Counted from the stretch's first letter, positions 37,355-48,493 are shown. The stretch: 64,000 nt of DNA from Janthinobacterium sp. ROICE36 (GCF_002869965.1 NZ_PEBS01000021.1:16946-80945), one strand, 5' to 3'. Translations and numbers: made by a program. Notes: generated by a model from the sequence alone, not told the origin.

Positions 37355-37356
37355 TC

Positions 37357-39138
37357 GTGGCAGCATATAAATCTGCAATCCCTACCCGCCGCTTTGATGC
37401 GGTGATCATTGGCGCCGGCGGTTCCGGCATGCGCGCGTCGTTGCAACTGGCTGAAGCCGGCCTGAACGTCGCTGTCTTGTCGAAAGTCTTCCCGACCCGC
37501 TCGCACACCGTTGCGGCGCAGGGCGGTATCGGCGCGTCGCTCGGCAACATGGCTGAAGACAACTGGTTCTGGCACATGTTCGACACCGTCAAGGGTGGCG
37601 ACTATCTGGGCGACCAGGATGCCATCGAATTCATGTGCCGCGAAGCACCGAAAGTCGTGTACGAACTGGAACACTTCGGCATGCCATTCGACCGCAACCC
37701 TGACGGCACCATCTATCAGCGTCCATTCGGCGGGCACACGGCCCACTTCGGCGAAAAGCCGGTGCAGCGCGCCTGCGCTGCAGCCGACCGTACCGGCCAC
37801 GCCCTGTTGCACACGCTGTACCAGCGCAACGTGCGCGCGCGCACGCACTTCTTCGTCGAATGGATGGCAATCGACCTGATCCGTGACGCCGAAGGCGACG
37901 TGATCGGTGTTGTCGCGCTGGAAATGGAAACCGGCGAATGCATGATCCTGGAAGCAAAGACGACGGTGATGGCAACGGGCGGCGCAGGCCGCATCTTCGC
38001 CGCCTCGACGAATGCCTTCATCAACACGGGCGACGGCATGGGCATGGCAGCACGCGCGGGCCTGCCGCTGCAAGACATGGAATTCTGGCAGTTCCACCCG
38101 ACCGGCGTGGCCGGCGCAGGCGTCTTGATCACCGAAGGCGTGCGCGGCGAAGGCGGGATCCTGATCAATAGCGAAGGCGAACGCTTCATGGAGCGCTATG
38201 CGCCTACCCTGAAGGATCTGGCGCCGCGCGACTTCGTCTCGCGTTCGATGGACCAGGAAATCAAGGAAGGCCGCGGCTGCGGTCCGAACAAGGACCACGT
38301 GATGCTGGACCTGCGCCATATCGGCGCCGACACCATCGCCAAGCGCCTGCCGTCGATCCTGGAAATCGGCCACAAGTTCGCCAACGTCGACGCCACCAAG
38401 GAACCGATTCCTGTCGTGCCGACGATTCACTACCAGATGGGCGGTATTCCGACGAACATCCACGGCCAGGTCGTCACCCCGACCGGTCCGGATAATTCGG
38501 CCAAGATCGTCAACGGCCTGTACGCAATCGGCGAATGCGCCTGCGTGTCGGTGCACGGCGCCAACCGCCTGGGCACGAACTCGCTGCTCGACCTGGTGGT
38601 CTTCGGCCGCGCGGCCGGCAACCACATTGTCAACAGCGGCCTGAAAGCCAAGGAAAACAAGCCTTTGCCAGCCGATGCTGCCGACTTTGCCATGGGCCGC
38701 CTGGCGCGCCTGGAAAATTCGACCGGCACGGAAACCGTGCAGGGCGTGGCGAACGAGATCCGCGCCACGATGCAGAAGTACTGTGGCGTGTTCCGTACCG
38801 ACGAGATGCTGAACAAGGGCGTCGAAGAAATCATGAAGCTTGACGAGCGCCGCAAGCACGTCTCGTTCAAGGATAAATCGATGGTCTTCAACACGGCCCG
38901 CGTGGAAGCGCTGGAACTGGACAACCTGATCGAAACGGCGAAAGCGACCATCGTTTCGGCCGCTGCCCGCAAGGAATCGCGCGGCGCCCACGCCCAGGAC
39001 GACTATCCGCAACGTGATGACGACAACTGGATGAAGCACACTCTGTGGTATTCGGAAGGCAACCGACTGGCATACAAGCCAGTCGTGACCAAGCCGCTGA
39101 CGGTTGATACCTTCAAACCGAAACCACGTACTTTCTAA
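37357..39138 (+). CDS. sdhA: Succinate dehydrogenase flavoprotein subunit
   Basis: A 593-residue flavoprotein, the catalytic subunit that oxidises succinate to fumarate. Residues 14-30 hold the dinucleotide fold ([20 protein letters not shown]), His50 in [10 protein letters not shown] is the covalent FAD attachment site, and [15 protein letters not shown] and [12 protein letters not shown] are further FAD/substrate contacts. The start is GTG 37357, 2 bases after the sdhD stop, with GGAG at about 37344. Flavinylation should be helped by the SdhE protein encoded two genes on. Confidence 0.98.
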   Translation: MAAYKSAIPTRRFDAVIIGAGGSGMRASLQLAEAGLNVAVLSKVFPTRSHTVAAQGGIGASLGNMAEDNWFWHMFDTVKGGDYLGDQDAIEFMCREAPKVVYELEHFGMPFDRNPDGTIYQRPFGGHTAHFGEKPVQRACAAADRTGHALLHTLYQRNVRARTHFFVEWMAIDLIRDAEGDVIGVVALEMETGECMILEAKTTVMATGGAGRIFAASTNAFINTGDGMGMAARAGLPLQDMEFWQFHPTGVAGAGVLITEGVRGEGGILINSEGERFMERYAPTLKDLAPRDFVSRSMDQEIKEGRGCGPNKDHVMLDLRHIGADTIAKRLPSILEIGHKFANVDATKEPIPVVPTIHYQMGGIPTNIHGQVVTPTGPDNSAKIVNGLYAIGECACVSVHGANRLGTNSLLDLVVFGRAAGNHIVNSGLKAKENKPLPADAADFAMGRLARLENSTGTETVQGVANEIRATMQKYCGVFRTDEMLNKGVEEIMKLDERRKHVSFKDKSMVFNTARVEALELDNLIETAKATIVSAAARKESRGAHAQDDYPQRDDDNWMKHTLWYSEGNRLAYKPVVTKPLTVDTFKPKPRTF

Positions 39139-39147
39139 GGCTATACC

Positions 39148-39858
39148 ATGGCACGCACTCTTAAATTCAAAATCTACCGCTACGATCCTGACCAGGATGC
39201 CAAGCCGTACATGCAAGACCTGACGGTCGAACTGAAAGACACCGACAAGATGCTGCTCGACGCACTGCAGCGCATCAAGGCGGACGTGGATGACTCGCTG
39301 GCCCTGCGCCGCTCGTGCCGCGAAGGCGTGTGCGGTTCGGACGCGATGAACATCAACGGCAAGAACGGCCTGGCATGCACCACCAACCTGAACGAACTGT
39401 CGGAGCCTATCGTGCTGCGTCCGTTGCCAGGTTTGCCAGTCATCCGCGACTTGATCGTCGACATGACGCAATTTTTCAAGCAATACGATTCGATCAAGCC
39501 TTTCCTGATCAACGATTCGATCCCGCCTGAAAAAGAACGCCTGCAGTCGCCGGAACAGCGCGAAGAACTCGATGGCCTGTACGAGTGCATCCTGTGCGCA
39601 TGCTGCTCCACGTCGTGCCCGTCGTTCTGGTGGAATCCGGACAAATTCGTCGGTCCGGCCGGCCTGCTGCAAGCCTACCGCTTCATCGCCGATTCGCGCG
39701 ACGAAGCCACCGGCGCGCGTCTGGACAATCTGGAAGACCCGTACCGCCTGTTCCGCTGCCATTCGATCATGAACTGCGTCGACGTCTGCCCGAAAGGCTT
39801 GAACCCGAACAAGGCGATCGGCAAGATCAAGGAATTGATGGTCCGCCGCGCGATCTGA
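39148..39858 (+). CDS. sdhB: Succinate dehydrogenase iron-sulfur subunit
   Basis: A 236-residue protein with all three cluster-binding regions: 2Fe-2S in SCREGVCGSDAMNINGKNG, 4Fe-4S in CILCACCSTSCPSFWW, 3Fe-4S in CHSIMNCVDVCPKGLNP. It relays electrons from the SdhA flavin to the quinone site in SdhCD. It starts 9 bases after the sdhA stop. All expected Cys are present. Confidence 0.98.
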   Translation: MARTLKFKIYRYDPDQDAKPYMQDLTVELKDTDKMLLDALQRIKADVDDSLALRRSCREGVCGSDAMNINGKNGLACTTNLNELSEPIVLRPLPGLPVIRDLIVDMTQFFKQYDSIKPFLINDSIPPEKERLQSPEQREELDGLYECILCACCSTSCPSFWWNPDKFVGPAGLLQAYRFIADSRDEATGARLDNLEDPYRLFRCHSIMNCVDVCPKGLNPNKAIGKIKELMVRRAI

Positions 39859-39975
39859 TTCTCCTGATCGCGTCCGCCGGGCGCCGTTTGCTGGAAGAGG
39901 GTATCCTCTCTTGCCTGCAGGCGGCGCCTGCAAAGCAGCAGCGTGCCGCAAGGCACACGTAAAGTGGTAAACCAA

Positions 39976-40257
39976 ATGACAGAATCAATTTTGTCCTCGC
40001 ATCAGGCCGACCCGGCCAACCGCGCCCGCCTGCGCTGGCGTTCACGCCGTGGCCTGCTGGAAAACGACATTATCCTGACCCGTTTTCTCGATGCGTATGA
40101 AACCGAATTGACCGATGAAGAAGTTGACGCGCTGACGCGTTTGCTGGATTTATCGGACAATGCGTTAATGGATCTGGTACTGGCCCGTAAAGAGCCGGAA
40201 GGCGAAGTCGATCTGCCGCATGTGCGCGCACTGCTGCAACGACTGCGCATTGCCTAG
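39976..40257 (+). CDS. sdhE: FAD assembly factor SdhE
   Basis: A 93-residue protein of the SdhE/YgfY family. The RGxxE motif needed for flavinylation is present as RRGLLENDIIL, and the rest is a small helical bundle (DEEVDALTRLLDLSDNAL). It chaperones covalent FAD attachment to SdhA. ATG 39976 is preferred; the GTG-like upstream start at 39943 is weak. It lies 117 bases after sdhB and 122 before gltA in the same direction, an order seen in many betaproteobacteria. Confidence 0.95.
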   Translation: MTESILSSHQADPANRARLRWRSRRGLLENDIILTRFLDAYETELTDEEVDALTRLLDLSDNALMDLVLARKEPEGEVDLPHVRALLQRLRIA

Positions 40258-40379
40258 ACGCCTGGGCGATATATTGCAAACGGTGCGAGTGGCGCGCTGT
40301 AGCACTGCCGAATTGCGGTGCGAATTGCAGCCAGAATTTTTGATTTTAATTTCGACTCACTCCCGAGAAGGAAGAGCCC

Positions 40380-41681
40380 ATGAATATCTCTGACACAAAA
40401 GCTACCCTGTCGTTCTCCGATGGCAGCCCATCGCTTGAATTTCCAATCTACAAAGGCACGGTTGGTCCGGACGTCATTGACATCCGCAAACTGTACGCCG
40501 GTAGCGGCAAGTTCACCTACGACCCAGGCTTTATGTCGACGGCCGCCTGCAACTCGTCGATCACCTATATCGACGGCGACAAGGGCGAGCTGCTGTACCG
40601 TGGTTACCCGATTGAACAGTTGGCCGTCAACGCCGACTTTATGGAATCGTGCTACCTGCTGCTGAACGGCGAACTGCCGAACGCGGCGCAGAAAACCAAG
40701 TTCGTCGACACCGTCACCAAGCACACGATGGTGCACGAACAGATGCAATTCTTCTTCCGTGGCTTCCGCCGCGACGCGCATCCGATGTCGGTCCTGGTGG
40801 GCACCGTCGGTGCGCTGGCATCGTTCTACCATGATTCGCTGGACATCAACGACCCGCGTCACCGCGAAGTGTCGGCCATCCGCCTGATCGCCAAGATGCC
40901 AACCCTGGTCGCCATGACCTACAAGTACTCGGTCGGCCAGCCGTTCGTGTACCCACGCAACGACCTGTCGTACAGCGCCAACTTCATGCACATGATGTTT
41001 GCCAATCCGTGCGAAGAGTACAAGGTCAACGACGTGCTGGTGCGCGCCCTGGACCGCATCCTGATCCTGCACGCGGACCACGAGCAAAACGCATCGACAT
41101 CGACCGTCCGTCTGGCCGGTTCGTCGGGCGCCAACCCGTTCGCCTGTATCGCTGCCGGTATCGCCTGCCTGTGGGGCCCTGCCCACGGCGGCGCCAACGA
41201 AGCGGCACTCAACATGCTGAAGGAAATCGGCACCGTCGAGAACATCCCTGCCTTCATCGAGCAAGTCAAGGACAAGAACTCTGGCGTCAAGCTGATGGGC
41301 TTTGGCCACCGCGTGTACAAGAACTTCGATCCACGCGCCAAGCTGATGCGTGAAACCTGCTACGAAGTGCTGCAAGAACTGGGTCTGCAAGACGACCCGC
41401 TGTTCAAGCTGGCGATGGAACTGGAAAAGATTGCACTCAACGACGATTATTTCGTTTCGCGCAAGCTGTACCCGAACGTCGACTTCTACTCGGGCATCGT
41501 GCAATCGGCGCTGGGCATCCCTGTGTCGCTGTTCACCGGTATCTTCGCTATGGCCCGTACGATCGGCTGGATCGCCCAGTGGAATGAAATGATCGCCGAC
41601 CCAGAGCAAAAAATCGGCCGTCCGCGCCAGCTGTTCGTCGGTTCGACCACGCGCGAAGTACTGCCACTGGACAAGCGTTAA
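40380..41681 (+). CDS. gltA: Citrate synthase (type II)
   Basis: A 433-residue hexameric-type citrate synthase that condenses acetyl-CoA and oxaloacetate. The catalytic triad appears as His269 ([11 protein letters not shown]), His310 ([13 protein letters not shown]) and Asp368 (NVDFYSGI). A GAGAAGGAAGAG ribosome site precedes the ATG. Last gene of the sdh operon set; closed by a strong terminator. The NADH-sensitive N-terminal domain typical of Gram-negative forms is present. Confidence 0.98.
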   Translation: MNISDTKATLSFSDGSPSLEFPIYKGTVGPDVIDIRKLYAGSGKFTYDPGFMSTAACNSSITYIDGDKGELLYRGYPIEQLAVNADFMESCYLLLNGELPNAAQKTKFVDTVTKHTMVHEQMQFFFRGFRRDAHPMSVLVGTVGALASFYHDSLDINDPRHREVSAIRLIAKMPTLVAMTYKYSVGQPFVYPRNDLSYSANFMHMMFANPCEEYKVNDVLVRALDRILILHADHEQNASTSTVRLAGSSGANPFACIAAGIACLWGPAHGGANEAALNMLKEIGTVENIPAFIEQVKDKNSGVKLMGFGHRVYKNFDPRAKLMRETCYEVLQELGLQDDPLFKLAMELEKIALNDDYFVSRKLYPNVDFYSGIVQSALGIPVSLFTGIFAMARTIGWIAQWNEMIADPEQKIGRPRQLFVGSTTREVLPLDKR

Positions 41682-41703
41682 TCCACGGCGGTATCAAGCA
41701 AGC

Positions 41704-41729
41704 AAAAAACGGGCTTCGGCCCGTTTTTT
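41704..41729 (+). terminator. Rho-independent terminator after gltA
   Basis: Stem CGGGC/GCCCG with a TTCG tetraloop, A6 before and T6 after, so it is probably bidirectional in effect. Confidence 0.92.
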
Positions 41730-41778
41730 ATGCCCGGCTGTTATGCTCGGGCCCTGGATCAACAGGAAGCACAACGCG

Positions 41779-42120
41779 ATGAACGAAGAAACATGCGCGC
41801 CCAGCGGCGTGGCCCTGAACGATACGGGCTTTGGCTACACCCTGTCGTTGATCGGCGGCAAATACAAGATGCTGATCCTGTATGCGCTGGCGGAAAACAA
41901 GGTGCTGCGGCATAACGAACTCAAGCGGCATCTCGGCGGCATCGCCTTCAAGACCCTCAGCGTCGTCCTGAAGGAGCTGGAAGCCGACGCGTTGATCCTC
42001 CGCAAGGAATATCCGCAAGTGCCGCCCAAGGTTGAGTATTTCCTCTCAAGCAAGGGCGCCTCGCTGATCCCCGTGCTGCATACCTTGTGCGAGTGGGGCG
42101 AGCAGCACCAGCCAAGTTGA
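41779..42120 (+). CDS. HxlR family transcriptional regulator
   Basis: A 113-residue winged-helix protein with the HxlR pattern: SLIGGKYKMLILYALAENKV at the first helix, LRHNELKRHLGGIAFKTLSV in the HTH, and ELEADALILRKEYPQVPPKV (wing). It lacks the early Cys used by redox-sensing members, apart from Cys6. ATG 41779 has AGGAAG upstream. It sits before an oxidoreductase gene that it may regulate. Confidence 0.9.
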   Translation: MNEETCAPSGVALNDTGFGYTLSLIGGKYKMLILYALAENKVLRHNELKRHLGGIAFKTLSVVLKELEADALILRKEYPQVPPKVEYFLSSKGASLIPVLHTLCEWGEQHQPS

Positions 42121-42333
42121 TACGGATGCGCCTGGCAAGGGCTTTCTATGGTTTAGTAGCTTACTTTTTGTATGGTACGTGTAGTTAATGTGCGTACTTG
42201 TGAAAAGTACTCGCTATGGCTATGCTGTTTCTGGCTTTGGAGACGCCATCACGCGCTTCGGGCAGGGTATCGGTTTGCCTGTTTTTCGGCGAATGCGGGC
42301 CCGGTGCATCCATCCCATACTCAGGAAAGCAGC

Positions 42334-42876
42334 ATGAAGAAAACCCTCGTTATTGTCTTCCATCCCTCCATCGCCACCTCGGTGGCCAACAAGCGCTGGC
42401 TGCAGGAGCTGGCGCAGTATCCCGACCGCTACACCATCCACAATGTGCAGCAGGCTTATCCGGATGGAAACATCGATGTCGCGTGCGAACAGGCGCTGGT
42501 GGAGGCGCACGCCAATGTGATCTTGCAGTTCCCCGTGTACTGGTTTAACTGTCCGCCCTTGATGAAGCAGTGGCTCGACGAAGTGCTGGCGTATGGATGG
42601 GCTTACGGCACGGGCGGCGATGCCTTCCAGGGTCGCAAGGTGGCGCTGGCCGTCACGGCCGGCATCCGCCAGGAGGACTTCACGCCGCAAGGCAAGTGGA
42701 ACGTCACCCTGGCGCAGCTGCTGGCGCCGTTTGATGTCACCCTGGCCTATGTCGGCGCCGACAACTGCCGCTTTTTTGCCTTCTATGGCGCGGAAGACGG
42801 GCCGAAGGAAGCGGGCTATGCGGACCGGCTGGCGCGCAGCGCGCAAGAGTATCAGCATTTCCTGGCTGCGCTGTAA
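42334..42876 (+). CDS. NAD(P)H-dependent oxidoreductase, flavodoxin-like fold
   Basis: A 180-residue protein of the NQO/KefF/MdaB-like family. The opening KTLVIVFHPSIATSVANKRW forms the flavin phosphate loop, FPVYWFNCPPLMKQWLDEV is the conserved FMN/dimer loop, and GRKVALAVTAGIRQEDF follows. Members reduce quinones with two electrons using bound FMN or FAD. ATG 42334 starts with MKK and has AGGAAAG upstream. It lies 213 bases after the HxlR gene in the same direction, followed by a LysR gene. Confidence 0.9.
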   Translation: MKKTLVIVFHPSIATSVANKRWLQELAQYPDRYTIHNVQQAYPDGNIDVACEQALVEAHANVILQFPVYWFNCPPLMKQWLDEVLAYGWAYGTGGDAFQGRKVALAVTAGIRQEDFTPQGKWNVTLAQLLAPFDVTLAYVGADNCRFFAFYGAEDGPKEAGYADRLARSAQEYQHFLAAL

Positions 42877-42973
42877 GGCCGCTGCCTGCGTAAGGCCAGG
42901 CGACTGGGCGCGAAAAATAGGGTAGATTGCCATACTTGGTCGCAGGCACCGAACAATGAATGGAGGGCAGCAG

Positions 42974-43945
42974 ATGGACCGCATCACCGCCGCACAGGTA
43001 TTTGTCGCCATCGCCGAGCGCGGCAGCATGGTGGCCGCCAGCGAGGCGCTCGATATGTCGCGCGCCATGGTGACGCGTTACCTGGCCGAGATGGAGCAGT
43101 GGGCGGGGGCGCGTCTGCTGCATCGCACCACGCGCCGCCTGAGCCTGACGGATGCGGGCGAGGCCACGCTGGCGCGCTGCCGCCAGATGCTGGAAGTGGC
43201 TGGCGCCATGGCCGTCGCCTCGCCCGAGGGAATTGATACGCCGCACGGCTTGCTGCGCATTAGCTGCTCGCAATCGCTGGCACAGACGGCGCTCGCTGGC
43301 GCAGTGACCGCTTACCTGCGACGCTACCCGCGCGCCGCCGTCGACCTGCAGATGGAGAATCGCGCCGTCAACCTGGTGGAGCAGCGCATCGACCTGGCGA
43401 TCCGCATCACGAACGCGCTCGAACCGAACCTGATCGCGCGCCAGCTGGCCAGTTGCGCGTCGGTGGTGTGCGCTGCACCATCGTACCTGGCGGTGCATGG
43501 CACGCCGCGCCGTGCAGAGGACCTGGCCCTGCATAACTGCCTGACCTATACGTATTTCGGCAAAAGCCTGTGGCAGTTCACGCACGATGGGGGAGCGCTC
43601 ACTGTCCCCGTCAGCGGCCGCCTGTCGGCGAATGAATCGCTGGTCCTGCTGGTGGCCACGGTGGCGGGGGCGGGCATCGCCATGCAGCCGCGCTATTCGG
43701 CCGCGCCGCTGATCGCCAGCGGGCAGCTGGTGGAACTCCTGCCTGCTTACTTGCCGCAAGATATGGGCATCTACGGCATCTATACGTCGCGCCAGCATAT
43801 GTCGCCCCTGCTGCGCACCATGCTCGACTTCCTGGTCGATTGGTTTGCCGGTGATCCCGATTGGCTGGCGGCCATCAGGGCACCGTTGTCTGGCAGACCA
43901 GTTGGACGCAAGCGGCACGCCAGCGTGGGTAGGGAAATGCCGTAA
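42974..43945 (+). CDS. LysR family transcriptional regulator
   Basis: A 323-residue LysR protein. The HTH is MDRITAAQVFVAIAERGSMV with ASEALDMSRAMVTRYLAEME, then the effector domain. The branch is the common CrgA/PecT-like one with HRTTRRLSLTDAGE. ATG 42974 is chosen since GGAGGG lies 6 bases before it; ATG 42956 would place that site inside the gene. It may regulate the preceding oxidoreductase. Its C-terminal tail is somewhat longer than average. Confidence 0.9.
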   Translation: MDRITAAQVFVAIAERGSMVAASEALDMSRAMVTRYLAEMEQWAGARLLHRTTRRLSLTDAGEATLARCRQMLEVAGAMAVASPEGIDTPHGLLRISCSQSLAQTALAGAVTAYLRRYPRAAVDLQMENRAVNLVEQRIDLAIRITNALEPNLIARQLASCASVVCAAPSYLAVHGTPRRAEDLALHNCLTYTYFGKSLWQFTHDGGALTVPVSGRLSANESLVLLVATVAGAGIAMQPRYSAAPLIASGQLVELLPAYLPQDMGIYGIYTSRQHMSPLLRTMLDFLVDWFAGDPDWLAAIRAPLSGRPVGRKRHASVGREMP

Positions 43946-44202
43946 GCGCAACAGTAACAGGCTGGCAAGCCCGGGAAAATCAAGGACACAGCTTACATTT
44001 GCTTGCCAAATAAAATTCAACTAGCCGTTGTTGCGTTACAATACCGCGTGCTATTCTAAATGACGCTATGCAGAATGCTGGTGCAATAAAAAAGCCCTTC
44101 CCCACAACTTGATGTGCAATCCGCTAACCGGTCAGGCCGTGTCGCGGAAGGTTAGATTAACCCGCTAATTCCTCGCGAAACGCGAAGAAAGGTGAGCAAT
44201 AT

Positions 44203-47055
44203 ATGCAGCAATTAACGACCAATTCCTACCTGTTTGGTGGGAACGCTCCGTACGTGGAAGACCTGTACGAAGCGTATCTGAACAACCCAGGCTCGGTACC
44301 CGATAACTGGCGCTCCTATTTCGACGCGATGCAGCACGTGCCTGCCGTCGATGGCAGCAACAAGCCTGACGTGGCGCATGCCTCCGTCGTCGCCTCGTTC
44401 GCCGAGCGCGCAAAAGCAGGTCCGATCCGCACAGTGACCGCTTCCTTCGATGCTGAAATGGGTCGTAAACGTGTTGCTGCTACGCAACTGATCGCCGCTT
44501 ATCGCTACCTCGGTTCGCACTGGGCCAATCTGGATCCGCTGCAACGCCAGGAACGTCCGATGATCCCTGAGCTCGAGCCGAGCTTCTACGGTTTCACCGA
44601 CGCGGACATGGATACCGTGTTCAACATCAGCAATACCTATTTTGGCCCCGAGACCGCCACCCTGCGCGATCTGCTGAACTATCTGCGCGACACCTACACG
44701 CGTTCGATCGGCGCCGAATTCATGTACATCTCCGATCCGGCCGAAAAGCGCTGGTTGCAAGAGAAGCTGGAATCGATCCGCTCCACCCCGAATTTCACCC
44801 CAGAGAAAAAAATCCACATCCTCGACCGCCTGACCGCGGCTGAAGGCCTGGAACGCTATCTGCACACCCGTTACGTGGGCCAGAAGCGCTTCTCCCTGGA
44901 AGGCGGCGAAACCTTCATCGCCTCGATGGATGAAACCATCCAGCGCGCCGGCGAAAAAGGCGTGCAGGAAATCGTCATCGGCATGGCCCACCGCGGCCGC
45001 CTGAACGTACTGGTGAACACCCTGGGCAAAGCGCCACAGGAACTGTTCGAAGAATTCGAAGGCAAGCATGGCGACGACCTGCCTGCCGGCGACGTGAAGT
45101 ACCATCAAGGCTTCTCGTCGGACATCTCCACCGCAGGCGGCCCGGTCCACCTGTCGCTGGCGTTCAACCCGTCGCACCTGGAAATCGTCAACCCTGTGGT
45201 CGAAGGTTCCGTCAAGGCCCGCATGGATCGCCGCGGCGACGCGCAGGGCGCGCAAGTGCTGCCTATCCTGGTGCACGGCGATGCCGCTTTCGCCGGCCAG
45301 GGCGTGGTCATGGAAACGCTGAATCTGGCGCAAACCCGTGGCTACCACACGGGCGGCACGGTGCATATCGTGATCAACAACCAGATCGGTTTCACCACCT
45401 CGGACCCGCGCGATGCACGCTCGACCCTGTACTGCTCGGACGTCGTCAAGATGATCGAAGCACCGGTCCTGCACATCAATGCCGATGATCCGGAAGCCGT
45501 GGTGCTGGCGACGCAGATTGCGCTCGACTACCGCATGGAATTCAAGAAGGACATCGTCCTCGACATCATCTGCTACCGCAAGCTGGGCCACAACGAGCAA
45601 GATACCCCGGCACTGACGCAGCCACTGATGTACAAGAAGATCGGTCAGCATCCAGGCACCCGCAAGCTGTACGCGGACAAGCTGGCAGCGCAAGGCGTGA
45701 TCCCTGCCGATGGCGGCGACAAGATGGTGGCCGCTTTCCGCGACGCCATGGACGCCGGCAAGCATACCGTCGATCCGGTCATCTCGAACTTCAAGAACAA
45801 GTACGCCGTCGACTGGCTGCCGTTCCTGAACAAGAAATGGACCGATTCGGCCGACACCGCCGTGCCGATGACGGAACTGAAACGCCTGGCCACCCGCATC
45901 ACCACTGTGCCGGAAGACTTCAAGGTCCACTCGCTGGTTGAAAAAGTACTGGGCGACCGTGGCACCATGGGTCGTGGCGAAATGAATCTGGACTGGGGCA
46001 TGGGCGAACACCTGGCCTACGCCTCGCTGGTATCGTCCGGCTACGCCATCCGCCTGACGGGCCAGGACGCCGGCCGCGGTACCTTTGTGCACCGCCACGC
46101 CGTGCTGCATGACCAGAACCGCGAGCGTTGGGATGCAGGTACCTACATTCCGCTGCAAAACGTATCGGACAACCAGGCGCCGTTCACCGTCATCGACTCG
46201 GTGCTGTCCGAAGAAGCCGTACTGGCCTTCGAATACGGCTACTCGACCGCTGAACCGAACACCCTGACGATCTGGGAAGCCCAGTTCGGCGACTTCGCCA
46301 ACGGCGCGCAAGTGGTGATCGACCAATTCATCAGCTCCGGCGAAGTGAAGTGGGGCCGCGCTTCGGGCCTGGTCATGATGCTGCCGCACGGCTACGAAGG
46401 CCAGGGTCCTGAGCACTCGTCCGCGCGTCCTGAGCGTTTCCTGCAGCTGTGCGCAGACAACAACATGCAAGTGGCGCAGCCGACGACGGCTTCGCAAATC
46501 TTCCATTTGCTGCGCCGCCAGATGGTGCGCCAGTTCCGCAAGCCGCTGGTCATCCTGACGCCGAAGTCGCTGTTGCGCAACAAGGATGCCGGTTCGCCGC
46601 TGACCGACCTGGCCAAGGGCGGTTTCCAGACCGTCATCGGCGAAGTCGACGACAAAATCGACGCCAAGAAAGTCAAGCGCGTGGTCGCCTGCTCGGGCAA
46701 GGTGTATTACGACCTGGTCAACGCACGCAAGACCCGCGGCCAGACCGACACGGCCATCGTGCGCCTGGAACAGCTGTATCCGTTCCCGCACAAGTCGTTC
46801 GCTGCTGAACTGAAGAAGTTCCCGAACCTGGTCGAAGTCGTATGGGCGCAGGACGAGCCGCAAAACCAGGGCGCCTGGTTCCAGATCCAGCACAACATCT
46901 TCGAAGGCCTGGAATCGGGTCAGCGTCTGGCTTACGCCGGCCGTCCTGCTTCGGCGTCGCCTGCTGTCGGTTACTATGACAAGCACTACGCCCAGCAAAA
47001 AGATCTGCTGGAAACGGCATTCTCGAAGCTGAAGGGTTTTATCCTGACCAAGTAA
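44203..47055 (+). CDS. sucA: 2-Oxoglutarate dehydrogenase E1 component
   Basis: A 950-residue thiamine-diphosphate enzyme that decarboxylates 2-oxoglutarate. The N-terminal peripheral-binding peptide (NSYLFGGNAPYVEDLYEAYL) is typical of OGDH E1. The ThDP region contains GMAHRGRLNVLVNTLGK, GDAAFAGQGVVMETL and NNQIGFTTSDPRDARST, and the C-terminal transketolase part has LMLPHGYEGQGPEHSSAR (catalytic His region). AAAGGTGAG precedes the ATG. First gene of sucA-sucB-pspC-like-lpd. Confidence 0.98.
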   Translation: MQQLTTNSYLFGGNAPYVEDLYEAYLNNPGSVPDNWRSYFDAMQHVPAVDGSNKPDVAHASVVASFAERAKAGPIRTVTASFDAEMGRKRVAATQLIAAYRYLGSHWANLDPLQRQERPMIPELEPSFYGFTDADMDTVFNISNTYFGPETATLRDLLNYLRDTYTRSIGAEFMYISDPAEKRWLQEKLESIRSTPNFTPEKKIHILDRLTAAEGLERYLHTRYVGQKRFSLEGGETFIASMDETIQRAGEKGVQEIVIGMAHRGRLNVLVNTLGKAPQELFEEFEGKHGDDLPAGDVKYHQGFSSDISTAGGPVHLSLAFNPSHLEIVNPVVEGSVKARMDRRGDAQGAQVLPILVHGDAAFAGQGVVMETLNLAQTRGYHTGGTVHIVINNQIGFTTSDPRDARSTLYCSDVVKMIEAPVLHINADDPEAVVLATQIALDYRMEFKKDIVLDIICYRKLGHNEQDTPALTQPLMYKKIGQHPGTRKLYADKLAAQGVIPADGGDKMVAAFRDAMDAGKHTVDPVISNFKNKYAVDWLPFLNKKWTDSADTAVPMTELKRLATRITTVPEDFKVHSLVEKVLGDRGTMGRGEMNLDWGMGEHLAYASLVSSGYAIRLTGQDAGRGTFVHRHAVLHDQNRERWDAGTYIPLQNVSDNQAPFTVIDSVLSEEAVLAFEYGYSTAEPNTLTIWEAQFGDFANGAQVVIDQFISSGEVKWGRASGLVMMLPHGYEGQGPEHSSARPERFLQLCADNNMQVAQPTTASQIFHLLRRQMVRQFRKPLVILTPKSLLRNKDAGSPLTDLAKGGFQTVIGEVDDKIDAKKVKRVVACSGKVYYDLVNARKTRGQTDTAIVRLEQLYPFPHKSFAAELKKFPNLVEVVWAQDEPQNQGAWFQIQHNIFEGLESGQRLAYAGRPASASPAVGYYDKHYAQQKDLLETAFSKLKGFILTK

Positions 47056-47142
47056 GTGGCAGGAGCTCGCATACATCATGACGGAGCGCCGCCCTTGCTA
47101 CGCAGGGGCGGTGCCGCAATAACAAAATAAACGGAGTTTTAC

Positions 47143-48399
47143 ATGGCACAAATCGAAGTCAAAGTTCCCCAGTTGTCGGAATCGGTTGCAGAAGCGACCT
47201 TGCTGGCATGGCACAAGAAAGTCGGCGAACCAGTCGCGCGCGACGAAAACATGATCGATATCGAAACCGATAAAGTGGTGCTGGAACTGCCGGCACCAGT
47301 CGCTGGCGTGATCGTGCAGATCATCAAGGCCGACGGCGCCATCGTCGTCGCCGGCGAAGTCATCGCCATCATCGATACCGACGGCTCGGCCAAGGTTAGC
47401 CCGATGGAAGTGTCGGCTATTCCTGCGCCAGCCCTGGCTGCCGCAGCCCAGGACGCATCGACCGCTTCGGCGCCAGCCGCTGCGACCAAAGGCGATGTCG
47501 CCATGCCTGCCGCTGCCAAGATCCTGTCCGAAAAAGGCCTGTCCGCTGGCGACGTCGCCGGTTCCGGCAAAGATGGCCGCGTGACCAAGGGCGACGCCCT
47601 GGCCGCTTCCGCCAAGCCAGCTGTCGCGCCACCGGCGCCAGCCGCTGCCAAGCCAGCGCTGCAGCAAGTTGCGACGCCGTTGGCCGCGCGCCTGGGCGAC
47701 CGTCCGGAAGAGCGCGTGCCGATGAGCCGCCTGCGCGCGCGTATCGCCGAGCGTCTGCTGCAATCGCAATCGACGAACGCCATCCTGACCACGTTCAATG
47801 AAGTGAACATGCAGCCGGTCATCGACCTGCGCAACAAGTACAAGGACAAGTTCGAGAAAGAGCACGGCGTCAAGCTAGGCTTCATGTCCTTCTTCGTCAA
47901 GGCCGCCGTCGCCGCGCTGAAAAAATACCCGATCATCAATGCCTCCGTTGACGGCAATGACATCGTCTACCACGGCTACTTCGACATCGGCATCGCTGTC
48001 GGTTCGCCACGCGGCCTGGTGGTGCCTATCATCCGCAACGCGGACCAGCTGTCGATCGCCGACATCGAGAAAAAAATCGGTGAATTCGGCGCGAAAGCCA
48101 AGGAAGGCAAGCTGACCCTGGACGACCTGACGGGCGGTACGTTCTCGATCTCGAACGGCGGCACCTTCGGCTCCATGCTGTCGACCCCGATCATCAACCC
48201 GCCACAATCGGCCATCCTGGGCGTGCATGCGACCAAGGACCGCGCCGTTGTCGAAAACGGCCAGATCGTGGTGCGTCCGATGAACTACCTGGCCATGTCT
48301 TACGACCACCGCATCATCGACGGCCGCGAAGCCGTCCTGGGCCTGGTGGCGATGAAAGAAGCGCTGGAAGATCCTGCACGCCTGCTGCTGGACCTGTAA
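47143..48399 (+). CDS. sucB: 2-Oxoglutarate dehydrogenase E2 (dihydrolipoyl succinyltransferase)
   Basis: A 418-residue E2 protein. The lipoyl domain (1-77) has its lipoylated Lys44 in IETDKVVLE; an Ala/Pro linker follows; the peripheral subunit-binding domain is near 118-155 ([20 protein letters not shown]); the catalytic domain ends with His389 and Asp393 in [12 protein letters not shown]. It transfers the succinyl group from E1 to CoA and forms the complex core. It lies 87 bases after sucA. Confidence 0.98.
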   Translation: MAQIEVKVPQLSESVAEATLLAWHKKVGEPVARDENMIDIETDKVVLELPAPVAGVIVQIIKADGAIVVAGEVIAIIDTDGSAKVSPMEVSAIPAPALAAAAQDASTASAPAAATKGDVAMPAAAKILSEKGLSAGDVAGSGKDGRVTKGDALAASAKPAVAPPAPAAAKPALQQVATPLAARLGDRPEERVPMSRLRARIAERLLQSQSTNAILTTFNEVNMQPVIDLRNKYKDKFEKEHGVKLGFMSFFVKAAVAALKKYPIINASVDGNDIVYHGYFDIGIAVGSPRGLVVPIIRNADQLSIADIEKKIGEFGAKAKEGKLTLDDLTGGTFSISNGGTFGSMLSTPIINPPQSAILGVHATKDRAVVENGQIVVRPMNYLAMSYDHRIIDGREAVLGLVAMKEALEDPARLLLDL

Positions 48400-48493
48400 G
48401 CACTGTAGACCCCCGACGTCGCCGCCGGGGCAATGTAGTTGATAACCCTTGCCAGAAGACGCAGCTGGCTGATCTCAATGAAAGAGGATTCCT

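Noticed and set aside
37252..39975. A 907-codon open frame antisense to sdhA and sdhB
   Set aside because: Shadow of certain genes on the other strand; no ribosome site or family.
43946..44202. Possible sigma-70 promoter boxes before sucA (TTGCGT at 44031, TATTCT at 44052)
   Set aside because: The spacing is 15 bases and neither box is strong; a promoter surely exists but cannot be fixed.
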